A DNA stretch of 13,597 bases from JBCFBK01 sp050173895 (GCA_050173895.1 JBFXKJ010000088.1:1-13597); one strand, 5' to 3'; shown: positions 1 to 7,135, counted from the first letter of the stretch. Program-made: numbers and translations. The notes: generated by a model not told the origin, from the letters alone.

Positions 1-134
1 TGAAGATCGTGCGGGCTAAAATCGCAGAACATTTTGCCGAAGAACTGGTCTTTCTGTACAGCCCTGAAGCCAAGAACGCAGTCAACCTGCGCAACCTGCA
101 GGCTGTTGCGAAATGGAACATGACGGAAAAATAA
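1..134 (+). CDS. C-terminal end of an unrecognised protein (partial)
   Basis: An open frame runs from the window edge (first whole codon at 3) to a TAA at 132-134 and gives 43 residues ending in AVAKWNMTEK. It is followed three bases later by a strong hairpin terminator, which supports it as a real gene end. The tail is rich in charged and helical residues (AEELVF, SPEAKNAVNL). I do not recognise the family from this fragment and assign no function. It is convergent with the uronate operon, so it may belong to an unrelated transcription unit or to a neighbouring carbohydrate gene set. Confidence 0.6.
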   Translation, partial: KIVRAKIAEHFAEELVFLYSPEAKNAVNLRNLQAVAKWNMTEK

Positions 135-136
135 GC

Positions 137-182
137 TATCAGCGTTTTTCCCGGCAGAAAAATGCCGGGAAAAACGCTGATA
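137..182. terminator. Perfect 20-bp hairpin, bidirectional terminator
   Basis: Positions 137-156 and 163-182 are exact reverse complements around a 6-base loop, with a G+C block next to the loop and a run of five T/A pairs in the stem. It is followed on the plus strand by CTTTTG and on the minus strand by GCTTATTTTT. It lies between the convergent ends of the upstream partial gene (134) and kdgF (204), so it most likely terminates both transcripts. Confidence 0.88.
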
Positions 183-203
183 CTTTTGCACAACAAAAGG
201 AGT

Positions 204-545
204 CTACAGAAAGTCCTCGCGTGCCGGACTAAAGCAGTCGATCAGCACTCCTGCCTCCAGACAAACAACTCCGTGCATCTGATTGGAAGGTACAAAAAAG
301 GAATCGCCCCGGCGAAGAACGGCTTTTTCCCTTCCAATGGTCACTTCAAAGGCACCCTCAGCCACATAAGTGGTTTGTGAATGCGCATGCCGGTGCAAAC
401 TTCCTGTTGCATTTTTTTCAAACTTCACCTTCACCTGCATCAACCTGTCATCATGGCCCAGGATCTGCCTGGAAACTCCTCCTCCGAGGTCCTGCCATTC
501 GGTGTTTTCCGGCCTGAAAAATTCCTGATTCATCGGCATTGTCAT
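204..545 (-). CDS. kdgF: KdgF, cupin for linearising 4,5-unsaturated uronates
   Basis: A 113-residue single-domain cupin, close to the usual ~110 residues of KdgF. KdgF speeds the conversion of 4,5-unsaturated monouronates (from pectin or alginate lyases and unsaturated glucuronyl/oligouronate hydrolases) to the linear keto form that enters the KDG pathway. The cupin metal site is visible as H51-x-H53-x3-Q57 in the first motif and H91 in the second (GDSFFVPSNQMHGV). The C-terminus DCFSPAREDFL is characteristic of the family. Start: ATG at 543-545; the ATGs at codons 3 and 5 are alternatives because no clear Shine-Dalgarno sequence decides. It is the last gene of the minus-strand cluster, 52 bp after the transporter and separated from it by a hairpin. 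It is probably cytoplasmic, since I see no signal peptide. Confidence 0.85.
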   Translation of the reverse strand: MTMPMNQEFFRPENTEWQDLGGGVSRQILGHDDRLMQVKVKFEKNATGSLHRHAHSQTTYVAEGAFEVTIGREKAVLRRGDSFFVPSNQMHGVVCLEAGVLIDCFSPAREDFL

Positions 546-559
546 TTAAAATTCATTAA

Positions 560-587
560 AACGGGCAGCAAAAAACTGCCACCCGTT
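560..587 (-). terminator. Imperfect hairpin between exuT and kdgF, possible attenuator
   Basis: Read on the minus strand, arms AACGGGTGGCAG and CTGCCCGTT pair as nine base pairs with a 3-base bulge around a T-rich loop and are followed by TTTTAATG. It sits just after the exuT stop (598) and before the kdgF start (545). It could reduce read-through into kdgF or stabilise the 3' end of the upstream message. The bulge makes strong termination doubtful. Confidence 0.4.
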
Positions 588-597
588 CGTCATTGAT

Positions 598-2127
598 CTA
601 TTCAATATTCTCAATTTTCTTAAACCTTGGAACCAGCAGGTGCATCACACCCCAGGCGATCAGGTACGCAAGAGCGCAGAAAATAAAGACCAGGGTATAA
701 GCTGTGGTCATATTTCCCTGCACGATTCCGGACTGGATCTTACTCAACGATTCAAAGGCAGAGGGATCGACCGACTGAAGCTGACTTATGATTTCCTTTG
801 GCAGGGAGCCGAGTTCAACATGGTCGAGATTGATCGTGTCTCCGTGTTTATTCACCAGGGAAAGGGAACGGATCCGGTCAACGTAGTCACCCAGTTCGGC
901 TGCACGGGCGTCGGTCCAGGCCCGGGCAATGCCGCCGAAACGATAGGCATCAAAAAGCCATCCGGCACATTTGGTGATTACAATTCCTCCGATTCCTCCG
1001 GCCATCCCGCCAATACCGGTCACACTGGCAACCGCCTTCCTTGGGAACATATCCGACACGGTCGTGAAGATATTGGCCGACCAGGCCTGGTGGGCTGCCG
1101 TACCGATACCGATGATGAAGACAGGCATCCAGAAAGTGATCTGACCCAGGTATTGCGCGCTCAGCACGATCAGCGGAAAAAGAGCGATCATGAGCATGGC
1201 TTTCATTCTTCCCTGATAGGGTTCATAGCCCCGGTTGATGAAGTACATCGGGAACCACCCTCCGGCGATACTTCCGATGGTCGACATGGAATACAATACC
1301 GCCAGCGGAACCGCCACTTCCATGCCGGTCATCCCGTATTGTGCCTTCAGGTAGGCCGGCAGCCAAAACAGGTAGAACCACCAAACGCCGTCGGTCATGA
1401 ACTTACCGAAGCTAAAAGCCCAGGTCTGTTTGAATTTCAAAAGTTTAAACCAGCTGATGCCGCCGCTTTCAGCTTTGCCGGCCACCGGCTCAAGATCGGA
1501 ATCCGAATGGATATAGGCAAGCTCCTCCGCCCGGACCCTTTTGCTGCGGGCAGGGATCTCGTACAGCCAAAACCAGAAGATCAGCCAGGTGAAACCGATC
1601 CCTCCGATAATCAGGAAGGCGGCTTCCCAGCCCAGATGGGAGGCAATCCAGGGTACGGTGAGCGGAGCCGCGATTGCCCCAACATTGGCACCCGAATTAA
1701 AGATCCCGGTGGCCAGTGCCCGTTCCCTTTTGGGAAACCATTCGGCGGTTGCCTTAATGGCTGCAGGGAAGTTGCCTGATTCTCCAAAGCCCAGCACGCC
1801 GCGGGCGAACATAAATCCGCCGGTTCCTTTGGCCAGGGCATGGATCATCGCGCCCACAGACCATACGATCAACGAAGCGGCATAACCCCATTTTGTTCCC
1901 ATCCAGTCGATGATCCGGCCTGCGAACAACATCGACATCGCATATACAAATTGAAAAACGGAGACGATATTGGCATAGTCCGAGTCGCTCCAGTTAAACT
2001 GGACCTCCAGTTGATCCTTCAATAAGCTCAATACCTGCCGGTCCAGATAATTCACCGTTGTCGCAAAGAACAGCAAAGAACAAATGGTCCAGCGGTACTT
2101 GCCAATTTGTTTGTTTAGTTCAGCCAT
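598..2127 (-). CDS. exuT: ExuT-type MFS hexuronate transporter with a C-terminal insertion
   Basis: A 509-residue membrane protein of the anion:cation symporter (ACS) branch of the major facilitator superfamily, to which ExuT belongs. The first helix segment carries VNYLDRQVLS; the loop after helix 2 has GRIIDWMGTKWGY; helix 4/5 has ARGVLGFGESGNFPAAIKATAEWFPKRERALATG; all are typical of hexuronate/aldonate carriers. It should import galacturonate, glucuronate or an unsaturated/keto uronate across the inner membrane. Most ExuT proteins are about 430-470 residues. The excess is a hydrophilic insertion of about 75 residues (roughly 396-473) between the last two membrane helices; the final helix is about 475-500. 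The gene is 30 bp downstream of eda on the same strand. Substrate is inferred from the pathway, and a carrier of 4-deoxy-5-keto uronate (DEH-type) is equally possible given kdgF next door. Confidence 0.85.
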   Translation of the reverse strand: MAELNKQIGKYRWTICSLLFFATTVNYLDRQVLSLLKDQLEVQFNWSDSDYANIVSVFQFVYAMSMLFAGRIIDWMGTKWGYAASLIVWSVGAMIHALAKGTGGFMFARGVLGFGESGNFPAAIKATAEWFPKRERALATGIFNSGANVGAIAAPLTVPWIASHLGWEAAFLIIGGIGFTWLIFWFWLYEIPARSKRVRAEELAYIHSDSDLEPVAGKAESGGISWFKLLKFKQTWAFSFGKFMTDGVWWFYLFWLPAYLKAQYGMTGMEVAVPLAVLYSMSTIGSIAGGWFPMYFINRGYEPYQGRMKAMLMIALFPLIVLSAQYLGQITFWMPVFIIGIGTAAHQAWSANIFTTVSDMFPRKAVASVTGIGGMAGGIGGIVITKCAGWLFDAYRFGGIARAWTDARAAELGDYVDRIRSLSLVNKHGDTINLDHVELGSLPKEIISQLQSVDPSAFESLSKIQSGIVQGNMTTAYTLVFIFCALAYLIAWGVMHLLVPRFKKIENIE

Positions 2128-2157
2128 AATGATTGTTTAGTGGTTATTGATTTGATA

Positions 2158-2829
2158 CTAACTTCTCAGTTTACGCACGATATCGAGCGCCGACCTGCAC
2201 CGGGAACTGATGTTGGACCAGTCTTTGGCAGCCAGGACTTCTTTTGGGAAAAGCTGCGATCCCATTCCCACGCAGTGTACGCCCGCCTTAAACCAGCCTG
2301 TCAGGTTCGCCTCATCGGGTGCAACGCCACCTGTTGGCATAATGCTTGCATAGGGCATCGGTCCTTTTACTGCCGCTACGAATTCAGGTCCGCCAACCTG
2401 TGATCCCGGAAAAATCTTAACGACCTCACTTCCGAGTTCGTGGGCACGGCCAATTTCCGTCACCGAGCCACAGCCGGGGCTCCAGGCTATTTTACGCCTG
2501 TTGCAGACTCTGGCCGTCTCCTCATCGATCAGGGGAGAGACAATAAAGCAGGCGCCAAGCTGAATATAAAGGGCCGCAGTAGGTGCATCAACCACGGAGC
2601 CTGCTCCGAGGATCATTTCCGGGCATTCCCGGACTGCCCACTTATTCAGTTCTGCAAAGATCTCGTGCGCGAAATCCCCGCGGTTTGTAAATTCAAAGAC
2701 ACGGATCCCGCCCTCGTAGCAAGCCTTCAGCACCGACTTGCAGGTATCGGCATCCGGATGATAAAACACCGGTACAATGCCGGTTTCCTTCATCTTTAAT
2801 GCAACTTCTATTCTGGTAAATCTGGACAT
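2158..2829 (-). CDS. eda: KDPG aldolase (2-dehydro-3-deoxyphosphogluconate aldolase)
   Basis: A 223-residue class I aldolase of the KDPG/KHG family (TIM barrel, cytoplasmic). It splits 2-keto-3-deoxy-6-phosphogluconate into pyruvate and glyceraldehyde-3-phosphate, the last step of the uronate route. The Schiff-base lysine is K138 in SEVVKIFPG. The catalytic glutamate is E46 in VFEFTNRG, with R50 as the expected phosphate/carboxylate contact, and the phosphate-binding loop is at IMPTGGV (163-169). Length is slightly above the roughly 210 residues of enterobacterial Eda. The start lies 15 bp after the kdgK stop, so the two are almost surely co-transcribed. Confidence 0.93.
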   Translation of the reverse strand: MSRFTRIEVALKMKETGIVPVFYHPDADTCKSVLKACYEGGIRVFEFTNRGDFAHEIFAELNKWAVRECPEMILGAGSVVDAPTAALYIQLGACFIVSPLIDEETARVCNRRKIAWSPGCGSVTEIGRAHELGSEVVKIFPGSQVGGPEFVAAVKGPMPYASIMPTGGVAPDEANLTGWFKAGVHCVGMGSQLFPKEVLAAKDWSNISSRCRSALDIVRKLRS

Positions 2830-2844
2830 ATTACTTCATTTTTT

Positions 2845-3882
2845 TTATCGTGCCACGCGGCCGGAGGCGTCGCCTCCCATCAGTTTTTCAACCTCGTCGA
2901 CAGTCACCTGGTTAAAGTCCCCGTAAATAGTATGTTTCAGGCAGGAAGCGGCAACGGCAAAGTTCAGCGCCTTTTGGTCATCGCCCCTGTAGGTAAGCAG
3001 TCCGTAAATTAAACCGCCCATGAAGGAGTCCCCTCCTCCCACCCGATCAACGATATGCGTGATCTGGTACACCGGCGATTCGAACAGGCGCTGTCCGTCC
3101 CACAGCACGCCACTCCAGGAATTATGGTTGGCATTGACTGATCCCCTCAGGGTGGTGATCACTTTTTTACACCGCGGGAAACGGTTCATGATCTGTCTTG
3201 AAACCGACTCGTAAGCTGCTCCCTGGACATGTCCGCCGGTCACATCAACACCCTCTGGTTTAATTCCGAGAACCATTTCCGCATCCTCTTCATTCCCCAG
3301 GATAATGTCGGTACAGGCAACCAGTTCAGGCATGACTTCCCCTGCCGTTTTACCATATTTCCAAAGGTTCTTTCGATAGTTAAGGTCGCACGAAACGGTA
3401 ACTCCCTTTTCATTGGCTTTCTTAACTGCTTCCAGGCAAACGTCGGCCGCACCCTGCGAGATGGCCGGCGTAATCCCGGTCCAGTGAAACCAGTCTGCTC
3501 CTTCGAAAACCTGATCCCAGTCGATCATTCCCGGACGGATCTCCGACACCGACGAATGCGCCCGGTCATATACCACCTTACTGCCCCGGCTTACCGCGCC
3601 TGTTTCAAGAAAATAAATACCGAGGCGTTCACCTCCCCAAATGATTTCCGAAGTTCCCACCCCATATTTCCGCAAGTCCATCTGGCAGGCCCGCCCGATG
3701 TCGTTCTTCGGAAGCCTGGTCACAAACTCGGCCGGTATGCCGAAGTTAGCCAGCGATACAGCCACATTCGCCTCACCGCCTCCAAAGGTGGCGGAAAAAT
3801 GATCGGTTTGAGAAAACCGCAGGTAACCGGGTGTTGCCAAACGCAACATGATCTCCCCAAATGTCACAACCTTTTGATTCAT
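2845..3882 (-). CDS. kdgK: 2-keto-3-deoxygluconate kinase (PfkB family)
   Basis: A 345-residue ribokinase-like (PfkB) kinase, assigned to phosphorylate KDG to KDPG with ATP. The N-terminal substrate/lid motif is GGGEANVAVSLANFG (34-48), typical of KdgK. The phosphate-anchoring C-terminal motif is DRVGGGDSFMGG with catalytic base D285; GGGD replaces the commoner GAGD. CDLNYRKNLW (165-174) and GNEED (196-200) are also KdgK-like. It heads a kdgK-eda-exuT-kdgF unit driven by the promoter near 4125-4154. Its ATG at 3880-3882 lies at the inner edge of a repeat whose far edge carries a second copy of the same start region (4093-4103). The original leader therefore seems to have been about 20 nt rather than the present ~235 nt. 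Confidence 0.92.
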   Translation of the reverse strand: MNQKVVTFGEIMLRLATPGYLRFSQTDHFSATFGGGEANVAVSLANFGIPAEFVTRLPKNDIGRACQMDLRKYGVGTSEIIWGGERLGIYFLETGAVSRGSKVVYDRAHSSVSEIRPGMIDWDQVFEGADWFHWTGITPAISQGAADVCLEAVKKANEKGVTVSCDLNYRKNLWKYGKTAGEVMPELVACTDIILGNEEDAEMVLGIKPEGVDVTGGHVQGAAYESVSRQIMNRFPRCKKVITTLRGSVNANHNSWSGVLWDGQRLFESPVYQITHIVDRVGGGDSFMGGLIYGLLTYRGDDQKALNFAVAASCLKHTIYGDFNQVTVDEVEKLMGGDASGRVAR

Positions 3883-4103
3883 CTGTTTATCGTTTCAAAT
3901 TAACTGTGTACAACTTGCGTACTCAACTTCATTACTTTTTTCAAAGAAATCGACGTATGGAATTCGCTTCGCGGATCTTCGATTCCCTTCGGGGATTTCG
4001 TTTCACGGATTTCCGCTACGCTTCAATTCCGCTTCGCTCCAATTCGCCAATAAACATCACCTTGGGCGTAAATTGCGGCGTTCCTGGCTCGTTTCATCTG
4101 TTT
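3878..4103 (-). repeat. Intergenic repeat, copy A, flanked by a duplicated kdgK start region
   Basis: On the minus strand the 11-mer AAACAGATGAA occurs at both ends (4103-4093 and 3888-3878), spanning the start codon at each. Between them lie about 204 bp whose two outer parts match copy B at 6940-7089 well: 4040-4097 against 7030-7081, and about 3886-3962 against 6950-7026. The middle (about 3963-4045) is absent from copy B and is built from degenerate short units related to GAAGCGGAA. The direct duplication of flanking sequence plus a second dispersed copy suggests a small non-autonomous mobile element or intergenic repeat family. No transposase is encoded. It fills most of the 338-bp gap between kdgK and uxaC. 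Confidence 0.75.
4023..4097 (-). other. Possible 24-codon upstream ORF in the kdgK leader
   Basis: The outer copy of the duplicated start codon opens a frame beginning MKRARNAAIYAQGDVYW and ending at TGA (4023-4025). It would be the first start on the transcript from the promoter at 4125-4154 and has the same AAACAG leader as kdgK itself. A related frame in copy B is shifted by a one-base difference, so the peptide is not conserved. If translated it would more likely matter through the act of translation than through the peptide. Confidence 0.25.
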
Positions 4104-4112
4104 TTTTATTTG

Positions 4113-4126
4113 TGCAATCGATTGCA
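4113..4126. promoter_or_regulatory. Palindromic LacI-type operator in the kdgK promoter
   Basis: TGCAATCGATTGCA is a perfect 14-bp palindrome with the central CG step typical of LacI/GalR-family operators. It overlaps the last bases of the predicted -7 element and the expected transcription start, a position suited to repression. Its sequence differs from the paired operators at 7227-7240 and 7317-7330, so it may be read by another LacI-family protein encoded elsewhere. Confidence 0.72.
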
Positions 4127-4154
4127 AATATAAAAATCTATTCCGACAACACAA
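4125..4154 (-). promoter_or_regulatory. Bacteroidota-type promoter for kdgK-eda-exuT-kdgF
   Basis: On the minus strand TTG (4154-4152) is followed after 19 bases by TATATTTG (4132-4125), an exact fit to the Bacteroidota -33 TTG / -7 TAnnTTTG consensus. The start would fall near 4117, inside the palindromic operator. The next 88 bases up to the uxaC stop at 4221 hold no clear terminator, so read-through from uxaC may also contribute. Confidence 0.75.
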
Positions 4155-4220
4155 AAGATTTTCTGTCTGACAACCGGAATACTGTCAGGAACTTTTCATC
4201 TGAGTGTCGGTGTTGCAGCT

Positions 4221-5621
4221 TCAAAATCTGAAATAATCTTTGGCGTTATTATAACAAATGTTTTCGACCATCGTTCCAAGCAGATCCATATCGGCAGGGA
4301 TCTCTCCGTTTTCAACGTCCGTGCCGAGCAGGTCGCAAAGCGTCCTCCTGAAGTATTCATGCCGGGTATACGACAGGAAGCTTCTTGAATCAGTGAGCAT
4401 TCCGACGAACCGGCTGAGCAGGCCCAGGTTGGACAAGGCATTCATCTGCTTTTTCATACCGTCGTGCTGGTCCAGGAACCACCAACCCGAGCCGTACTGG
4501 ATTTTTCCCGGAACGGAGCCGTCCTGAAAATTCCCGATCATCGTGGCGTATAGTTCATTGTCCCGGGGATTCAGGTTATACAGGATGGTTTTGCACAGTT
4601 TATTTTCCTGGTCGAGGCGATCGAGCAGGCGGGCCAGCGGTTCAGCGACCGGTTTATCACCGATGGAATCAAAACCCGTATCCGGTCCGAGTTGTTTAAA
4701 CAGCCGGCTGTTGTTGTTGCGCTGGGCTCCGATATGGAACTGCTGGGCCCATCCCCGGGAATGATCCATAATGCCGAAGGTATACAACATGCAGGATTTG
4801 AATTTGAGGATGTCTTCTGTAGTCAGGTCGTTACCTCCCCTGACCTTATTGAAGATTGACCGGATTTCCGCGTCTGTGTAGTTTTCAGCATAAGCTGTAT
4901 CCAGACCGTGGTCGGAAAGCCGGCAGCCATTCGAATGAAAGTACTGGTGACGGGCATCCAGGGCGTCTGTCAGGTCCTGAAAACTGCTGATATCTTTCCC
5001 GGCAGCTTCCCCGAGCTTATCCAGGTATGAATTAAAAAAGGCCGGTTCTTCGACCATCATAGCCTTATCGGGACGCCAGGCCGGCAACACGGCCACCTCA
5101 AAGCCGTCTTCCTTAATTTGCCGGTGGTATTCGAGCGTATCGACCGGATCGTCGGTTGTGCAGATGGTTTTAACATGAGCCATCCGGATGATATTACGGC
5201 AGGTAAACGCCGGTGTATTGAGTTGTTCATTGCACCGCTCATAAATAGTTTCTGCGTTCTCAGGTCCGAGGATTTCGTCGATGCCGAAAAAACGTTTCAG
5301 CTCCAGGTGAGTCCAATGGTATAACGGATTGCGGAGTGTGTGAGGAACCGTTTCCGCCCATTTCTGAAACTTCTCCCGGTCAGAGGCGTTTCCCGTGCAG
5401 AAGCGTTCGTCCACCCCGTTGGTGCGCATGGCCCGCCATTTATAATGATCACCGTACAACCAGATTTCGGTCATAGTCTTAAACATGCGGTCGTCGGCAA
5501 TGTCTTTCGGGTTAATATGACAGTGATAGTCGAGGATCGGCATCTTTGCGGCGTGTTCATGATACAGTTTCTGCGCGGTTTCCGTTTTCAGCAGAAAATT
5601 CTCATCCATAAATTTCTTCAT
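4221..5621 (-). CDS. uxaC: Uronate isomerase (glucuronate/galacturonate isomerase)
   Basis: A 466-residue member of the amidohydrolase-fold uronate isomerases (E. coli UxaC is about 470). It interconverts D-glucuronate and D-fructuronate, and D-galacturonate and D-tagaturonate, in the cytoplasm. The N-terminal metal-binding motif is H33-C-H35-INPKDIADD, followed by TEIWLYGDHYKWRAMRTNGV. ICTTDDPVDTLEYH in the middle, GMLTDSRSFLSYTRHEYFRR near the end, and the C-terminus NICYNNAKDYFRF all match the family. An A/G-rich stretch (AAAGAAAG) precedes the ATG at 5621-5619. It is 77 bp downstream of uxaE, with an intercistronic hairpin. Confidence 0.95.
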   Translation of the reverse strand: MKKFMDENFLLKTETAQKLYHEHAAKMPILDYHCHINPKDIADDRMFKTMTEIWLYGDHYKWRAMRTNGVDERFCTGNASDREKFQKWAETVPHTLRNPLYHWTHLELKRFFGIDEILGPENAETIYERCNEQLNTPAFTCRNIIRMAHVKTICTTDDPVDTLEYHRQIKEDGFEVAVLPAWRPDKAMMVEEPAFFNSYLDKLGEAAGKDISSFQDLTDALDARHQYFHSNGCRLSDHGLDTAYAENYTDAEIRSIFNKVRGGNDLTTEDILKFKSCMLYTFGIMDHSRGWAQQFHIGAQRNNNSRLFKQLGPDTGFDSIGDKPVAEPLARLLDRLDQENKLCKTILYNLNPRDNELYATMIGNFQDGSVPGKIQYGSGWWFLDQHDGMKKQMNALSNLGLLSRFVGMLTDSRSFLSYTRHEYFRRTLCDLLGTDVENGEIPADMDLLGTMVENICYNNAKDYFRF

Positions 5622-5657
5622 TGTGCTTTCTTTTTATTTACCGGACAAATTCATCGT

Positions 5658-5691
5658 CGGCCGGATCGACAAAATCCCGGGATACCGGCCG
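5658..5691 (-). other. Intercistronic hairpin between uxaE and uxaC
   Basis: CGGCCGG (5658-5664) and CCGGCCG (5685-5691) form a 7-bp GC-only stem with a 20-base loop that itself contains the palindrome ATCCCGGGAT. No T-run follows on the minus strand, so it is not a classical terminator. RNA stability or processing is possible, and chance is not excluded. Confidence 0.35.
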
Positions 5692-5698
5692 TTTTCCG

Positions 5699-6946
5699 TT
5701 AAAGGTTAAACAGCCTTTTTAAATGGCGGTCGTAAATGTTTTCTTCCACACAGCGGCCAATAATCTCCTGGTACTTTTCCAGCAGGCCGGTATAGTTTTC
5801 GCCCATTTCTGCTGCCACTTTATACCCGACGTGGATTAGCTGGCGCAGGTTCGGGTTGTAGCCGGGATGTCCCGGGATGTGCCTGAGACTGTCGGCAAAT
5901 TTCTCATTGCTCCAGGCGGAAACTTCTTCAACCGGGGGAAGTTTCGATTCATCGATATCGATCACATCGGCATAGGGGCCACACAACTCTTCCTTTCGTG
6001 CCAGCGCCTGGGCATAAATGTGTTTGGCCGCTTCCAGTCCATCCCCTCCTGCCTTTGCCAGGCCAATCACTTCTTCCAGCCAGGTGGTCCCTGCTGTCTT
6101 CACATGAATCCCTTTGTCGTATTTTCTGATGATGGCAGAAATAACCGGGTAAATGGTAAATTTATCGCTTCCGGAGTGGACGCTCAGCTTCAGATTGTCC
6201 GGCAGACCAAAATGACTGACAGCAAAATCGATCACCAGCACATCTTCTTCGAACTCCCGGGCAAACTGTTCCACATCGCCTACATAATCCACCCCTTTAT
6301 TAAAACGCCCCGTAAATTTGGGAGCAATGGTCTGGGCAGGAATCCGCTCATTGGCGATCATTTTCAGAATAAACAGCATGTCAAGAGGTGTCTGCGGCGA
6401 TTCGACCTCGTCCATTGAAATCTCGGTTATAAAATTACCGGCTCCCTTGACCGATTCGATCCGCCGGTATATTTTTCCGGCCTCCCTGATCGCCGCCAGG
6501 TACTTTCCGGCAACACGATCCAGCAGTTCATCGGTGATCCGGATCGGCTCCTGAATTCCCGGAATGCTGATCTGCGTGCCCAGCGACCGGCACGACGACA
6601 TAAAAGCCGACACATCTTCATAACCCGACGGATTGCCGATATAAGCCGCCACGTCGAGCGTAAAAAAATCACAATGAGCGATAAACCGGTCCACTGTGGT
6701 CAGGTTAATATGATCGGCGTCCACACGGTATTCTCCCTTCCAACCCAGCTTTTTGACGGCCGCATCCGCCTCGGCCCGTGTTCCCTCCGGTTCCGAGTGG
6801 ACGATGTTGTGCTCCCTGTTAGACTTGTTCCAGACAGGAGTAATCTCCAGCCCCTGCACCGCTGTTCTCATCAGCGCCTTCAGTTGGGCTTCTCCCTGAT
6901 GATTAAAGCGGTCGCCTATTCCAAAACTGTATTTTCCAAGTTTCAT
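5699..6946 (-). CDS. uxaE: Tagaturonate/fructuronate epimerase (UxaE)
   Basis: A 415-residue protein that I recognise as the tagaturonate epimerase family first described in Thermotoga (UxaE). It converts D-tagaturonate to D-fructuronate, so that galacturonate joins the glucuronate branch without altronate intermediates. Family features are YSFGIGDRFNHQGEAQLKA (6-24), the polar VDADHINL (75-82), TLDVAAYIGNP (97-106) and LSVHSGSDKFTIYPVI (254-269). D77/H79 and H257 are plausible metal ligands, which is my inference. It is the first gene of the minus-strand set and is consistent with the absence of altronate enzymes (UxaA/UxaB) here. Its ATG at 6946-6944 abuts repeat copy B, and a duplicate of the same start region lies at 7075-7089. 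Confidence 0.88.
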   Translation of the reverse strand: MKLGKYSFGIGDRFNHQGEAQLKALMRTAVQGLEITPVWNKSNREHNIVHSEPEGTRAEADAAVKKLGWKGEYRVDADHINLTTVDRFIAHCDFFTLDVAAYIGNPSGYEDVSAFMSSCRSLGTQISIPGIQEPIRITDELLDRVAGKYLAAIREAGKIYRRIESVKGAGNFITEISMDEVESPQTPLDMLFILKMIANERIPAQTIAPKFTGRFNKGVDYVGDVEQFAREFEEDVLVIDFAVSHFGLPDNLKLSVHSGSDKFTIYPVISAIIRKYDKGIHVKTAGTTWLEEVIGLAKAGGDGLEAAKHIYAQALARKEELCGPYADVIDIDESKLPPVEEVSAWSNEKFADSLRHIPGHPGYNPNLRQLIHVGYKVAAEMGENYTGLLEKYQEIIGRCVEENIYDRHLKRLFNL

Positions 6947-7089
6947 AAGTTTATATTTTCAATTTATTGGTGTATAATTTGCGTGACTAAACTGCATTAC
7001 TTTTTTCAAGAACGTCGACGTATGGAACTAGCCAATAAACATCATCTTGGTGTAAACTGCGGTGTTCCGGGCTCGTTTCATAAGTTTAT
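6940..7089 (-). repeat. Intergenic repeat, copy B, flanked by a duplicated uxaE start region
   Basis: On the minus strand the same 15-mer ending in ATGAAAC (ATAAACTTATGAAAC) flanks the copy at 7089-7075 and 6954-6940, each spanning a start codon. The 120 bp between them correspond to copy A without its roughly 80-bp middle. Shared blocks include GCTCGTTTCAT, GCCAATAAACATCA, GACGTATGGAA and CATTACTTTTTTCAA as read on the plus strand. B contains the palindrome ACGTCGACGT at its centre. Confidence 0.75.
7028..7081 (-). other. Possible 17-codon upstream ORF in the uxaE leader
   Basis: The outer duplicated ATG opens MKRARNTAVYTKMMFIG and stops at TAG (7028-7030). It carries exactly the same upstream 8 bases as uxaE, so a ribosome that recognises one should recognise the other. 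No peptide function is evident. Confidence 0.25.
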
Positions 7090-7135
7090 CATTTTCAATT
7101 TAACGGTGTATAATCTGCGTGACTAAACTGCATTT
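7075..7135 (-). repeat. Partial third copy of the repeat, in tandem with copy B
   Basis: About 60 bp starting at the outer duplicated start codon match 6940-6999 with an offset of 135-136 bp and only a few differences, including GTGTATAAT-TGCGTGACTAAACTGCATT as read on the plus strand. Homology stops abruptly after 7135. The flank of copy B is therefore itself the inner end of another copy, giving a 136-bp tandem of one complete and one partial unit. Confidence 0.75.

Noticed and set aside
162..380. A 72-codon plus-strand frame starting in the terminator hairpin
   Set aside because: It begins inside the terminator and runs antisense to kdgF; no family features.
640..1779. A 379-codon open frame on the plus strand opposite exuT
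   Set aside because: Its composition (many Pro, His, Gly, Arg) and lack of any motif mark it as the shadow of the transporter gene.
3959..4047. Short repetitive GAAGCGGAA-like units considered as a CRISPR array or iterons
   Set aside because: Units are short, degenerate and contiguous, with no constant-length spacers; they are an internal part of repeat copy A.
6967..7125. GTGTATAAT and TTATACAC segments considered as promoter -10 boxes for uxaE
   Set aside because: They are part of the repeat in all copies, do not fit TAnnTTTG with a TTG at proper spacing, and cannot be told from repeat sequence.
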